46,440 nucleotides of DNA from Mesorhizobium sp. (lineage in GTDB: Bacteria; Pseudomonadota; Alphaproteobacteria; Rhizobiales; Rhizobiaceae): positions 1 to 46,440 of the forward strand of contig NZ_JANINM010000180.1 of NCBI RefSeq assembly GCF_024509055.1, in the 5' to 3' direction. The translations under genes and the position numbers were made by a program. Shown in pieces: positions 16,518-24,529 of the stretch (position 1 is its first letter; each line of letters begins with the position of its first letter). Under the pieces are notes generated by a model. The model worked only from the letters and a program-made list of their open reading frames with translations. It ran no database searches and was not told the DNA's origin.

Positions 16518-17516
16518 TTAGGCTTGGTCCCCTGTGGTGACCAACTCGGCAAAGCGGGTCAGATCGATGTTCCCGCCGCTGATGATAACGCCGACACGCT
16601 TTCCGGCGAGATCTTTGGCATTTGCGTGCGCCGCCGCCGCTCCCAGACAGCCCGTCGGTTCGACCATGATCTTCATCCGTTCGGCGAAGAAACGCATTGT
16701 GCGAACGAGCTCTTCATCGGTTACGGTTGTGATCTCCGCAACCTTCTCGCGGATGATGGGAAAGTTGTGTTCGCCCAGATGCGTGACCACGGCACCGTCG
16801 GCGATCGACTTCGGCACCGGGATGGTGACGATCTCGCCTTTCTCGAAAGATTGCTGGCCGTCGTTGCCGGCGGCGGGCTCGACACCGACGACGCGACACG
16901 CTGGAGACAGCTCCGCCGCTGCGAGGGCCGCGCCTGCAAGGAGCCCGCCTCCGCCAAGGCAAACATACAGCGCGTCGAGTTGCCCGACTTCCTCGATCAG
17001 TTCCAGCGTGGCTGTGCCCTGACCTGCGATGACATCCGGGTGATCGTAGGGTGGGATGAGTGTGGCTCCGCGCTCCGAGGCCACCCGTCGGCCGATCTCT
17101 TCGCGGTCCTCGGTATATCGATCATAAAATATGACTTCGGCCCCGTAGCCCCTGGTTGCCTCGACCTTCAGTATCGGCGCGTCTTTCGGCATGATGATCG
17201 TGGCGGGCACGCTTTTGATCTGCGCGGCATAGGCGAGAGCTTGGGCGTGATTGCCGGAAGAGTAGGCGACGACGCCGCGGGCGCGGGGTTCGTCGGCTAC
17301 AGCGAGAATTGCGTTCATCGCGCCACGGAATTTGAAGGCTCCGCCGCGCTGGAAGTTCTCGCATTTGAAAAAAACTTCGGTGCCTGTCGCCGCGTTGAAG
17401 GTTCGCGATGTAAGCACCGGCGTCTTGTGGGCAAAGCCGGCGATGCGCCCTGCGGCAATACGGACGTCGGCAAAGGTGGGAATTCGCATGGCGGCGTTCT
17501 GGCTGGACGGAGTCAT
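16518..17516 (-). CDS. PLP-dependent threonine/serine dehydratase-like ammonia-lyase
   Basis: The 332-aa product is a fold-type II PLP enzyme: the Schiff-base lysine is K62 in AFKFRGA, the phosphate/substrate loop is SSGNHAQALA (86-95), and GGGGLLAG (188-195) holds the PLP phosphate. It lacks the C-terminal ACT domain of biosynthetic IlvA, so it is catabolic; serine racemase, threo-3-hydroxyaspartate ammonia-lyase and EutB of ectoine clusters share this size and form. It would release an enamine, which the RidA gene one base downstream can hydrolyse. The start MTPSSQNAAMRIPTF at 17516 is best; MRIPTF at 17489 is possible. Exact substrate open. Confidence 0.88.
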   Translation of the reverse strand: MTPSSQNAAMRIPTFADVRIAAGRIAGFAHKTPVLTSRTFNAATGTEVFFKCENFQRGGAFKFRGAMNAILAVADEPRARGVVAYSSGNHAQALAYAAQIKSVPATIIMPKDAPILKVEATRGYGAEVIFYDRYTEDREEIGRRVASERGATLIPPYDHPDVIAGQGTATLELIEEVGQLDALYVCLGGGGLLAGAALAAAELSPACRVVGVEPAAGNDGQQSFEKGEIVTIPVPKSIADGAVVTHLGEHNFPIIREKVAEITTVTDEELVRTMRFFAERMKIMVEPTGCLGAAAAHANAKDLAGKRVGVIISGGNIDLTRFAELVTTGDQA

Positions 17517-17584
17517 AAGCGGCTGCTCGGTGTTGTTGTGACGAGATGGGCGTTGGCCACTGGCCGCTCGCGTATCGCACCCAA

Positions 17585-18862
17585 TCAGGGCAACGCATCC
17601 TTGAAGCGGTAGTAGGCGCCAACAATTGGTAGAAACCAAGGTTTGCCCGTATGCAGGGGGACGGATTGCAGCGGGAGGCCTTCGAGTGGATTGGTATCCG
17701 TCCGACCCATGGCGATGTCGGCCAATGCGCTGCCGATAAGCGTCGACATCTGTGCGCCGTGACCCGAATAGCCCATGCCAAAGATGACATCGTCGGCCTT
17801 GCCGGCGCGAGGCAATCGGTCCGGCGTGCAGCCGACAAGGCCTCCCCAGCAGTAATCGATCGCGACATCCTTCAGCTGCGGGAACATGCTCAACAGCTGC
17901 TGCTGCAGGAGTCGGCCCGAACTCTGGTCCGTCCTCTGGTTCGACGCCGCCGAGAACCGGGCCCGGCCGCCAAAAAGGAAGCGATTGTCAGGCGTCAGGC
18001 GGAAGTAGTTGGCGATGTTCAGCGAATTGACATAGGTGCGATTGCCCGCGAGCGTCTCCTTGACCTCGACTTCGGTTAGCGGACGGGTCGCGATAATAAA
18101 CGAGGCGATAGGAATGATCCGGCGCTGGAAGTAGCCAAAGGCGGATGTGGTGTAGGCATCCGTCGCCAGGATGATCTGGCGGGCAGTCAGGCTTCCGGTG
18201 GGCGTCGTGAGTTTCCAGCCGTTGGCGACCTTATGCCTTGCCGTTACAGGATTGTGCTCCCAGATCGAGGCGCCGTGCTTCTTGGCGGCCGCGGCGAGGC
18301 CGTTCGCGTAGCGACCCATGTGCGCCATGGCCGACTTGGGATAAAGGATAGCGCCGTGAAAAGCTTCCGAGCCAAGCTCGGCGCGTACCTCGTCGCGATC
18401 AAGCCACCTGGCCGAGGAATCCACCTCGCGGCGGATATCATCGGCCATGGTACGTAGTCTCTCCACGTGGGATGGCTTGGAGGCAAGTTTGAGCTTGCCA
18501 GCACGACGAAAGCTGCAGTCGATCTGCTCTTCCTCGACGATCCGTTCAATCATGTCGATCGATTGGTCGTAGGCGCGCCACAGCCTTCGAGCACGTTCCT
18601 CGCCCATGTGCGCGGAAGCCGAGCCGAAGCTCTCCGCGAGCCCGCTGTTGAGGTGGCCGCCGTTGCGGCCTGATGCCCCATAAGCGACGTGCTGGGCCTC
18701 GATCAGCGCGACCTTCATCCCGGACTTCGCCAGGCGGCGTGCCGCGTTCAACCCCGTGAAGCCGGCACCGACGACCGCTACGTCAAAATCGCCGGATACG
18801 GGCTCAGACTTGGCTCCTCGGAACGGTTCTGAGGTTTCGTGCCAATAGGACGCGAGTTTCAT
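17585..18862 (-). CDS. FAD-dependent oxidoreductase, PuuB-like amine/amino-acid oxidase
   Basis: The 425-aa product belongs to the DAO superfamily and resembles gamma-glutamylputrescine oxidase PuuB and its many homologs. It has VAVVGAGFTGLNAARRL (28-44) for ADP binding, then AYGASGRNGGHLNSG, a PuuB-type segment, and a C-terminal GMGYSGHGAQMSTLIGSALA that closes the FAD site. The start MKLASYWHETSEPF is also PuuB-like. It would oxidise a C-N bond to an imine and then aldehyde plus ammonia. It lies 68 bases before the dehydratase gene and 24 bases after the HAD gene in one operon. Substrate is unknown. Confidence 0.88.
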   Translation of the reverse strand: MKLASYWHETSEPFRGAKSEPVSGDFDVAVVGAGFTGLNAARRLAKSGMKVALIEAQHVAYGASGRNGGHLNSGLAESFGSASAHMGEERARRLWRAYDQSIDMIERIVEEEQIDCSFRRAGKLKLASKPSHVERLRTMADDIRREVDSSARWLDRDEVRAELGSEAFHGAILYPKSAMAHMGRYANGLAAAAKKHGASIWEHNPVTARHKVANGWKLTTPTGSLTARQIILATDAYTTSAFGYFQRRIIPIASFIIATRPLTEVEVKETLAGNRTYVNSLNIANYFRLTPDNRFLFGGRARFSAASNQRTDQSSGRLLQQQLLSMFPQLKDVAIDYCWGGLVGCTPDRLPRAGKADDVIFGMGYSGHGAQMSTLIGSALADIAMGRTDTNPLEGLPLQSVPLHTGKPWFLPIVGAYYRFKDALP

Positions 18863-18886
18863 TGCAGAGTTCCCACCCGGACGAAA

Positions 18887-19552
18887 CTAGAGGCCGACGA
18901 CCGCAGGCAAGCCTGAAATGTCCTTGATCTCCGTGTATTCGTAAAACGGATTGGCCGGCTCGTGCTGGCGGTTTACCCAGACCTTGTTCTTGATGCCCAG
19001 ATCGTAGGCTGACATCAGGTCGTACCGGAACGAAGACGAGCAATGAAGGATGTCCTCGGGTCCGCAGCCGAGCATGTCCAGCATGTATTCGAAGGCGCGG
19101 AAACGAGGCTTGTAGGCCCGCGCCTGCTCCGCGGTGAAGACGTGCGCGAAAGGCGCGCCCAGCTTTGCAACGTTGTGGCCGATCTGTTCATTGGCAGCGT
19201 TGGACAGCGCCACGAGTGGGATTTCCTTGGCAATTTTGGCGAGCCCGGCCGGGACGTCGGAATGGGGTCCCCAGGTCGGAACCCTATTGTAGATCGCAAG
19301 TCCGTCCTCGGGGCGGTAGGCGATGCCGTTGGCCTTGCAGGTGCGTTCCAGCGCGTTGGCCACGACTTCCGAGTAGGGTTTCCAATCGCCGAGAACCTCA
19401 TCCAGGCGGTAAGCGGCGAAGTTCTTGATGAACTTGGCCATTCTGTCTTCGGACAGTTGAGCTCCGTAAATGTCGCGGGCAGCACCCGCCATGTCGAAAT
19501 TGATCAGCGTGCCATAGCAGTCGAACGTAATGAATTTGGGGCGGAAGGTCAT
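18887..19552 (-). CDS. HAD-superfamily hydrolase, haloacid dehalogenase type II-like
   Basis: The 221-aa product has HAD motif I as FDCYGTLINF with nucleophile D11 and the D-x-Y-G-T form of 2-haloacid dehalogenases. Motif II is VALSNAANEQ, motif III lysine is in YKPRFRAFEY, and motif IV is the CSSSFRYDLMSAYDLG stretch. The type II dehalogenase subgroup hydrolyses 2-haloacids, but many members near amino-acid genes have no proven dehalogenase role. It is the first gene of the minus-strand operon, and its 220-base gap to the divergent deacetylase gene (19553-19772) must hold both promoters; I could not name boxes there. Confidence 0.85.
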   Translation of the reverse strand: MTFRPKFITFDCYGTLINFDMAGAARDIYGAQLSEDRMAKFIKNFAAYRLDEVLGDWKPYSEVVANALERTCKANGIAYRPEDGLAIYNRVPTWGPHSDVPAGLAKIAKEIPLVALSNAANEQIGHNVAKLGAPFAHVFTAEQARAYKPRFRAFEYMLDMLGCGPEDILHCSSSFRYDLMSAYDLGIKNKVWVNRQHEPANPFYEYTEIKDISGLPAVVGL

Positions 19553-19772
19553 GGCTGTCTCCGGTTCGTCGGTTGCCTGAAGAATGCGTCGCGCGGCGCG
19601 ACAGTGCTTGCCGCCTTTGGCCTTTTGTACGCAGGAAATTGCGTTTCGCAGGCCCCGAGCGGCATAGAGTGCTGCGAGCCGTGGAAGAACGGCGAGTGCC
19701 CCTGGAGACGTGTCGCTAGACTCCGGTCAGCCCATACCTGCGGCGAACGAACGGACCCATAGAGGAGCGGCT

Positions 19773-20885
19773 ATGTCCCCGGAGACCATCCTGGAATCCC
19801 TTGTTTCCTATCCCTCGGTGGTTGGGGCGCCGAACGGGGCTATCGTGGAATACGTGCGGGCCCTTTTCGCCAGCCATTCAGTGCCCGTAAGCATCATCCC
19901 GGGCCCGGAGGGCGACCGAAGCAATCTGTTTGCCACGGTCGGTCCCACAGACGTTCCAGGTTACATTCTGTCGGGCCATTTGGACGTGGTGCCGGCTAAG
20001 GAGCCGCAATGGCTTTCGGATCCCTTCAGGCTGCGCCGCGATGGCGAAAGATTGATCGGTCGCGGAGCTTGCGACATGAAGGGGTTTGTCGCGGCCATAC
20101 TTTCCGCGGTTCCCGACCTGGTAGACCTGCAACTCCCGGTCCCGATCCATTTCGCGCTGTCTTACGATGAGGAGGCGGGCGGCCGCGGAGCCCCTCATAT
20201 GATCAGGGAACTGCCGAATCTTTGCGCCGCGCCGATCGGCTGTATCGTCGGCGAGCCGAGCAATATGGTCCCAATCCTAAGGCACAAGGGCAAGATGGCC
20301 CTGCGAGTGGTGGCGAGGGGAGTTTCCGGGCACAGTTCGCGCACGGACCTCGGATCGAATGCCATCCACAAGCTTCTGCCTGCTCTAGCGACAGCCGTGC
20401 AGATGTCGGACGCACTAAAGAGCGGTCCGCTGGATCCCTTTTTCGAACCGCCGTATTCGACGTTGCAGGTCGGCGTGATCCGCGGCGGCGAGGCCATCAA
20501 CATCATTCCGGGATCAGCGGAACTGCATGTTGAAGCCAGGGCGATCGCAGGTGTCGATCCCGCTCAGTTGCTCGATCCGATCCGCGCATTGGCCGGGCAA
20601 GACATGGACGTAGAAGTACTCTCCTCCTATCCGCCGCTAGCAATGACGGAAGACCATCCTTTGGCAGGCCTGATGGAGAGCCTTTCTGGCCAAGCCTCGC
20701 TAGCCGCGGTGAGTTATGGGACGGAAGCGGGACTTTTCCAGGCTGCCGGCGTGCCTACGGTCATCTGCGGCCCAGGCGACATCTCGCGTGCGCACAAGCC
20801 GGAGGAGTTCGTGACGATCGACGAACTTCACAGCGCTCGCTCGCTTGTTCTTTCGCTCGCTAGGCACCTGACCCACGAGCGTTGA
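19773..20885 (+). CDS. ArgE/DapE-family metallo-deacylase (acetylornithine deacetylase-like)
   Basis: The 370-aa product is an M20 metallopeptidase-family deacylase. Metal-site motifs are SGHLDVVPA (His-x-Asp), GRGACDMKG, and DEEAGGRGA with the catalytic Glu; the dimerisation domain begins at GVSGHSSRTDLGSNAIHKLL. It would remove an N-acyl group from an amino acid such as N-acetylornithine or N-acetyl-diaminobutyrate. The start MSPETILESLVSYPSV at 19773 has AGAGGAG upstream; the open frame to 19710 is not needed. It leads the operon deacetylase, GNAT, aminotransferase, so acetylation and deacetylation of the same kind of amine are encoded side by side. EutE/DoeB of ectoine degradation is one related role. 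Confidence 0.9.
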   Translation: MSPETILESLVSYPSVVGAPNGAIVEYVRALFASHSVPVSIIPGPEGDRSNLFATVGPTDVPGYILSGHLDVVPAKEPQWLSDPFRLRRDGERLIGRGACDMKGFVAAILSAVPDLVDLQLPVPIHFALSYDEEAGGRGAPHMIRELPNLCAAPIGCIVGEPSNMVPILRHKGKMALRVVARGVSGHSSRTDLGSNAIHKLLPALATAVQMSDALKSGPLDPFFEPPYSTLQVGVIRGGEAINIIPGSAELHVEARAIAGVDPAQLLDPIRALAGQDMDVEVLSSYPPLAMTEDHPLAGLMESLSGQASLAAVSYGTEAGLFQAAGVPTVICGPGDISRAHKPEEFVTIDELHSARSLVLSLARHLTHER

Positions 20886-21027
20886 CGGGCAAGCGCAAAA
20901 TTTCCTGCGGTGAAGCGGGTGCTCTTCGTTGGAAAATACCGTCGGTCAGCCAGAACCGAAGTCTTCTGCGGGATGGACCCCCGTAGGTTTGCCCGTGCGG
21001 TAGTCCGCACGAAAAACAGGAGTTCCC

Positions 21028-21840
21028 ATGTCGCAAAGCCTGCAACTCGTCCCGATGCAGCGATCGCATCTTCCGGGAGGGCTGTTGCTGTCTCAGGCCG
21101 CCGGCTGGCCCCATCGCGCCCACGACTGGAACGCGATCTATGACGTCTCCAAGGGGGTGGTGGGCATAGAAGACGGCGCGGTCGTCGCCACCGGATTCTG
21201 CACGACCTACGGAGATCAATCGCGGCTGAACATGATCATCGTGGACGAGCGGATGCGCGGCCGCGGAATCGGCAAGAGGCTTCTCGCCGAGCTCGTGGCC
21301 CTTGCGGGTGACCGCCCCATGGCACTCGTGGCAACGGAGGACGGCTTTCCGCTTTACCGAAAGTTCGGCTTCGAACCGCAGGGCAAGATCGAGCAGTTCC
21401 AGGGAACGGTAAGGACTGTGCTGAAGATCGACGGCAAGGTTCGGCGAGGCGATGTTCAGGACCTCGGCAGGGTCCTTGATATGGATCGCGCGGCGACGGG
21501 TGTCGACCGAGCGGAGCTCCTGGCGAACATCGTTCGTGACGGGCAGTTGTATCTCGCCGATGGAGGCTATGCAGTCTTGCGCGAATTCGGACGAGGAAAG
21601 GTCCTCGGTCCGGTCGTGGCGGCGGATCTCGACTTGGCGCGGACACTCGTGGCCGCGGTTGCCCAGGGCCTGGAAGGGACATTCCTGCGCATCGACACGG
21701 ATCCGGAGCTAGGACTCGTTCCGACAATTACTTCCCTCGGACTTCAACTGGTCGGCGACGGGACGACCATGTTCGCCGGGCCAAGACCCCATTCCCACGA
21801 TTTCACAGCCTACGCGTTGGCCTCACAGGCGCTGGGCTGA
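21028..21840 (+). CDS. GNAT-family N-acetyltransferase, two-domain
   Basis: The 270-aa product is the better conserved of two paralogs in the window. The acetyl-CoA loop is RMRGRGIGKRLLAEL, preceded by LNMIIVDE, and the segment GFPLYRKFGFEPQG is typical of GNAT fold ends. The second half (from about residue 140) forms the same extra domain as in the gene at 15138-16031. It has the shared WPHRAHDW motif and ends YALASQALG. It lies 11 bases before the aminotransferase gene with a good ribosome site (AAAGGAG) between them, so both act on a common compound. Substrate is unknown. Confidence 0.87.
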   Translation: MSQSLQLVPMQRSHLPGGLLLSQAAGWPHRAHDWNAIYDVSKGVVGIEDGAVVATGFCTTYGDQSRLNMIIVDERMRGRGIGKRLLAELVALAGDRPMALVATEDGFPLYRKFGFEPQGKIEQFQGTVRTVLKIDGKVRRGDVQDLGRVLDMDRAATGVDRAELLANIVRDGQLYLADGGYAVLREFGRGKVLGPVVAADLDLARTLVAAVAQGLEGTFLRIDTDPELGLVPTITSLGLQLVGDGTTMFAGPRPHSHDFTAYALASQALG

Positions 21841-21851
21841 AAGGAGATTCC

Positions 21852-23225
21852 ATGTTTGCCAATTCGCTGGTTGAGCTCGATCGGGCTCATCTCGTTCATC
21901 CGGTTTCGTCATGGCGAGGTCACGAAGCGCGTGGCGTTAGAGTTCTGCGGTCCGCAAAAGGAGCAAGCGTGACCGATGCCGAAGGACGAACTTTAATCGA
22001 CGGCTTTGCCGGATTGTGGTGCGTCAATGCCGGGTACGGTCACGAAAGCATCGTCCAGGCAGCGGCCGAGCAGATGCGCCAGCTCGCATATGCCACCGGG
22101 TATTTTGACCTGGGGGCCGAGGCGCCAATCCGCCTTGCCTCAGCGCTGGCGGAGAAAGCGCCCGGTGACCTGAACCACATCTATTTTACCCTTGGCGGAT
22201 CGGACGCGGTCGACAGCACGATCCGGTTCGTTCGCTATTACTGGCATGCAAAGGGTAACCCCGAACGCGACCAGTTCATCTCAGTCGAGCAGGGTTATCA
22301 TGGCTCAACTTCAATGGGTTCCGGCCTAACGGCGCTTCCGGCATTCCACGATGGTTTCGGCGTGCCTTACAGCTGGCAGCACAAGATTTCGTCTCATTAT
22401 GTCTACCGCAACCCGCATGGCAGCGACCCTTCGGCCGTCATAGAGGCTTCCGTGCGCGAACTGCGCGCCAAGATCGAGGCGATCGGCGCCGGGCGCGTGG
22501 CGGCCTTCTATGTCGAGCCGATTCAAGGGTCTGGTGGCGTCCTTGTCCCGCCGCCCGGATGGCTGAAGGCCATGCGTGACGTCTGTTCTGAGTACGAAGT
22601 GCTGTTCATAGCCGATGAGGTCATCACTGGCTTCGGACGGACAGGTCCGCTGTTTGCCTGCGAGGAGGAGGGTATTGTTCCCGACTTGATGACGACCGCA
22701 AAGGGCCTGACGTCCGGATATGTGCCCATGGGCGCGGTCTTCATGGGCGACCGGGTCTACAACACCATCGCTGAAGGTGCCGGCGGCAAGGCCGTCGGTC
22801 ACGGATTCACATACTCAGCTCATCCCGTATCGGCCGCAGTGGCGCTCGAGGTGCTCAAACTTTACGAGGGCGGACTCCTTGAAAACGGCCGCAAGATGGG
22901 GGCCCGGCTTTTGGCCGGACTGGGTTCGCTTGCCGACCATCCACTCGTTGGCGATGTTCGAGGCCGCGGCATGCTTGCTGCCGTCGAACTGGTCTGCGAC
23001 AAGCAGAAGAAGACTCCGCTGCCTGCCACCCTGAACCCGTCTATCCGCCTTTTCGACCGCGCATGGGAGCAGGGGCTCATCATCCGCGCCTTCGGCCACG
23101 GGGTTTTCGGATACGCGCCGCCGCTGTGCTGCACCGAGTCGGAAATCGACCTGATCGTTGGTCGCACCAAGGCAGTCCTCGACCTGACGCTCGAGGATCC
23201 GGAAGTGAGGGCGGCGCTCGCCTGA
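21852..23225 (+). CDS. Class III PLP-dependent aminotransferase (omega-aminotransferase)
   Basis: The 457-aa product is a fold-type I class III aminotransferase. The PLP lysine is K284 in TTAKGLTSGYVPMGA, the PLP ring Asp is D255 in LFIADEVITGFGRTG, and YHGST and EPIQGSGGV lie where expected. Such enzymes move the omega-amino group of putrescine, GABA, beta-alanine, diaminobutyrate or similar to pyruvate or 2-oxoglutarate, giving an aldehyde or semialdehyde. The GabD-like enzyme at 41829 could oxidise such a product, but they are 18 kb apart. It is the last gene of its operon, followed by a strong terminator. Length is normal. Confidence 0.93.
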   Translation: MFANSLVELDRAHLVHPVSSWRGHEARGVRVLRSAKGASVTDAEGRTLIDGFAGLWCVNAGYGHESIVQAAAEQMRQLAYATGYFDLGAEAPIRLASALAEKAPGDLNHIYFTLGGSDAVDSTIRFVRYYWHAKGNPERDQFISVEQGYHGSTSMGSGLTALPAFHDGFGVPYSWQHKISSHYVYRNPHGSDPSAVIEASVRELRAKIEAIGAGRVAAFYVEPIQGSGGVLVPPPGWLKAMRDVCSEYEVLFIADEVITGFGRTGPLFACEEEGIVPDLMTTAKGLTSGYVPMGAVFMGDRVYNTIAEGAGGKAVGHGFTYSAHPVSAAVALEVLKLYEGGLLENGRKMGARLLAGLGSLADHPLVGDVRGRGMLAAVELVCDKQKKTPLPATLNPSIRLFDRAWEQGLIIRAFGHGVFGYAPPLCCTESEIDLIVGRTKAVLDLTLEDPEVRAALA

Positions 23226-23277
23226 CGAATGCAAATAATCCAGGGGTGTCGACTTGCGCGCCATCCCTTTCCAAGCG

Positions 23278-23308
23278 GCCCCGCCACGATAGGCGGGGCT
23301 TTTTGTTT
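23278..23308 (+). terminator. Rho-independent terminator after the aminotransferase gene
   Basis: A perfect 8-bp stem, GCCCCGCC (23278-23285) with GGCGGGGC (23292-23299), has the loop ACGATA and runs directly into TTTTTGTTTT. It lies 52 bases after the aminotransferase stop and ends that operon. Confidence 0.93.
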
Positions 23309-23706
23309 TGGACTGCCACCGAAGTGCAGGTCGGGAAGTCGGCGCTTGGAACTACCGCCGCATCGCAAGCTGACCAGGCGAAGCGGCGACCGCGTTTGAG
23401 CAGCCTCCTCCACGAACTCTTGCTCCAAGCTGGCGGCACTGCCGACGCGGCGACTGGCCGGCAATTTCCGGGGCTGGGAGCGGCTATCGACCTGGGTTCT
23501 ATGCCGGAGAGTAAAATGCTGAGCGTCGGTCTTTTTCGAAAGAATGTGCTGTGCCGGTCGCCACTTTCGGAGATTCCGCCCCGCAGAAAAGGGCAGACTG
23601 AAATGGTTGGAAGCGCCAATTTGCCAGGGAAACCTGAAGCGCCGCCAACCGGGCCAAGTGCGCGGGCTCATCCAACCTCACGATCGGCGCAAGGGAAAAT
23701 CGCAGC
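23309..23706. other. Gene-free stretch before the HAD/ABC operon
   Basis: These 398 bases follow the terminator. Short frames on both strands look like shadows: none has family-like sequence or a ribosome site. The end (AAGGGAAAATCGCAGC before the ATG at 23707) serves the next gene. The region should hold the promoter of the HAD/transporter operon, but I found no clear boxes or repeats. Confidence 0.5.
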
Positions 23707-24450
23707 ATGAACGCGTCGCATCGCCAGCAAGCCTCGGGGACGCCCAAGTCTTTTCAAAGCTTCCAATATATGAGCTTCGACGTTGTCGGAACGCTGATCG
23801 ACTTCGAAACGGCGATCATAGACGGCCTGTCGGACATAGCGTCGAAGGCCGGCATCGAAGTCGACGGCGAAGAAGTACTGGTCGCCTATCGCGAGGCCCG
23901 ACTGTTGCCCGGCGCGGTTCGTTGCCCGGATGATCTGGGGCGCTGCTACTCGGTTATGGCAGCCCGTTTCGGTCTGCCCGATACGGCCGAATTGCAGGAC
24001 AGCATGATCGAAGCGGTGGCCGAGGCCAAGCCTTTCCCGGACAGTGTCGAAGCTCTCCGGCGCCTGGCTGGCAAATACAAGCTTGTCGCCATGACAAATG
24101 CCCGGCGATGGGGCTTCGACCGCTACGAGAAGAAACTGGGCTCGCCGTTCTGGGCGAGCTTCACCTGTGACGAGACCGGGACCGAAAAGCCTGATCCGAG
24201 GTTCTTCCACCACATGCTCGACTTCGTGGCGAGCGACGGCGGGGCTATTGGGGACGTCATTCACACAGCGCAAAGCCAGTACCACGACATCGGGATTTCC
24301 CGAAGCCTTGGCATGACGAACGTCTGGATCGAACGGCGCTTCGATCGCTCCGGGTTCGGCGGCACCTTCGTGCCGGAACAGCTCACCAGGCCGGACTACC
24401 ACTACCGATCGATGAGGGAGTTGGCTCAAGCGGTCGAGAACGCATTCTAG
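23707..24450 (+). CDS. HAD-superfamily hydrolase with unusual motif I
   Basis: The 247-aa product is a HAD-like hydrolase: motif I is SFDVVGTLIDF with nucleophile D25, motif II is VAMTNAR, motif III is TEKPDPRFFHHML, and motif IV is the HTAQSQYHDIGISRSLGM stretch. The residue two after the nucleophile is Val, where phosphatases have Asp and haloacid dehalogenases Tyr, so the chemistry is unclear. It is only distantly like the HAD gene at 18887. It has 21 residues before the motif; a later ATG at 23770 lacks a ribosome site. It sits 79 bases before the ABC transporter genes and is probably co-transcribed with them. Confidence 0.83.
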   Translation: MNASHRQQASGTPKSFQSFQYMSFDVVGTLIDFETAIIDGLSDIASKAGIEVDGEEVLVAYREARLLPGAVRCPDDLGRCYSVMAARFGLPDTAELQDSMIEAVAEAKPFPDSVEALRRLAGKYKLVAMTNARRWGFDRYEKKLGSPFWASFTCDETGTEKPDPRFFHHMLDFVASDGGAIGDVIHTAQSQYHDIGISRSLGMTNVWIERRFDRSGFGGTFVPEQLTRPDYHYRSMRELAQAVENAF

Positions 24451-24529
24451 TCATTTCAGGTTCAACGCATCCGGCAAAGAGAAGCCAACAAGCTCCGTGC
24501 CGTTCAACCTCCAGCAAAGGGAACGCAAG

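Noticed and set aside
16518..17516. Biosynthetic threonine deaminase IlvA
   Set aside because: The C-terminal ACT regulatory domain is absent and the gene is joined to RidA and an amine oxidase, so a catabolic lyase is more likely.
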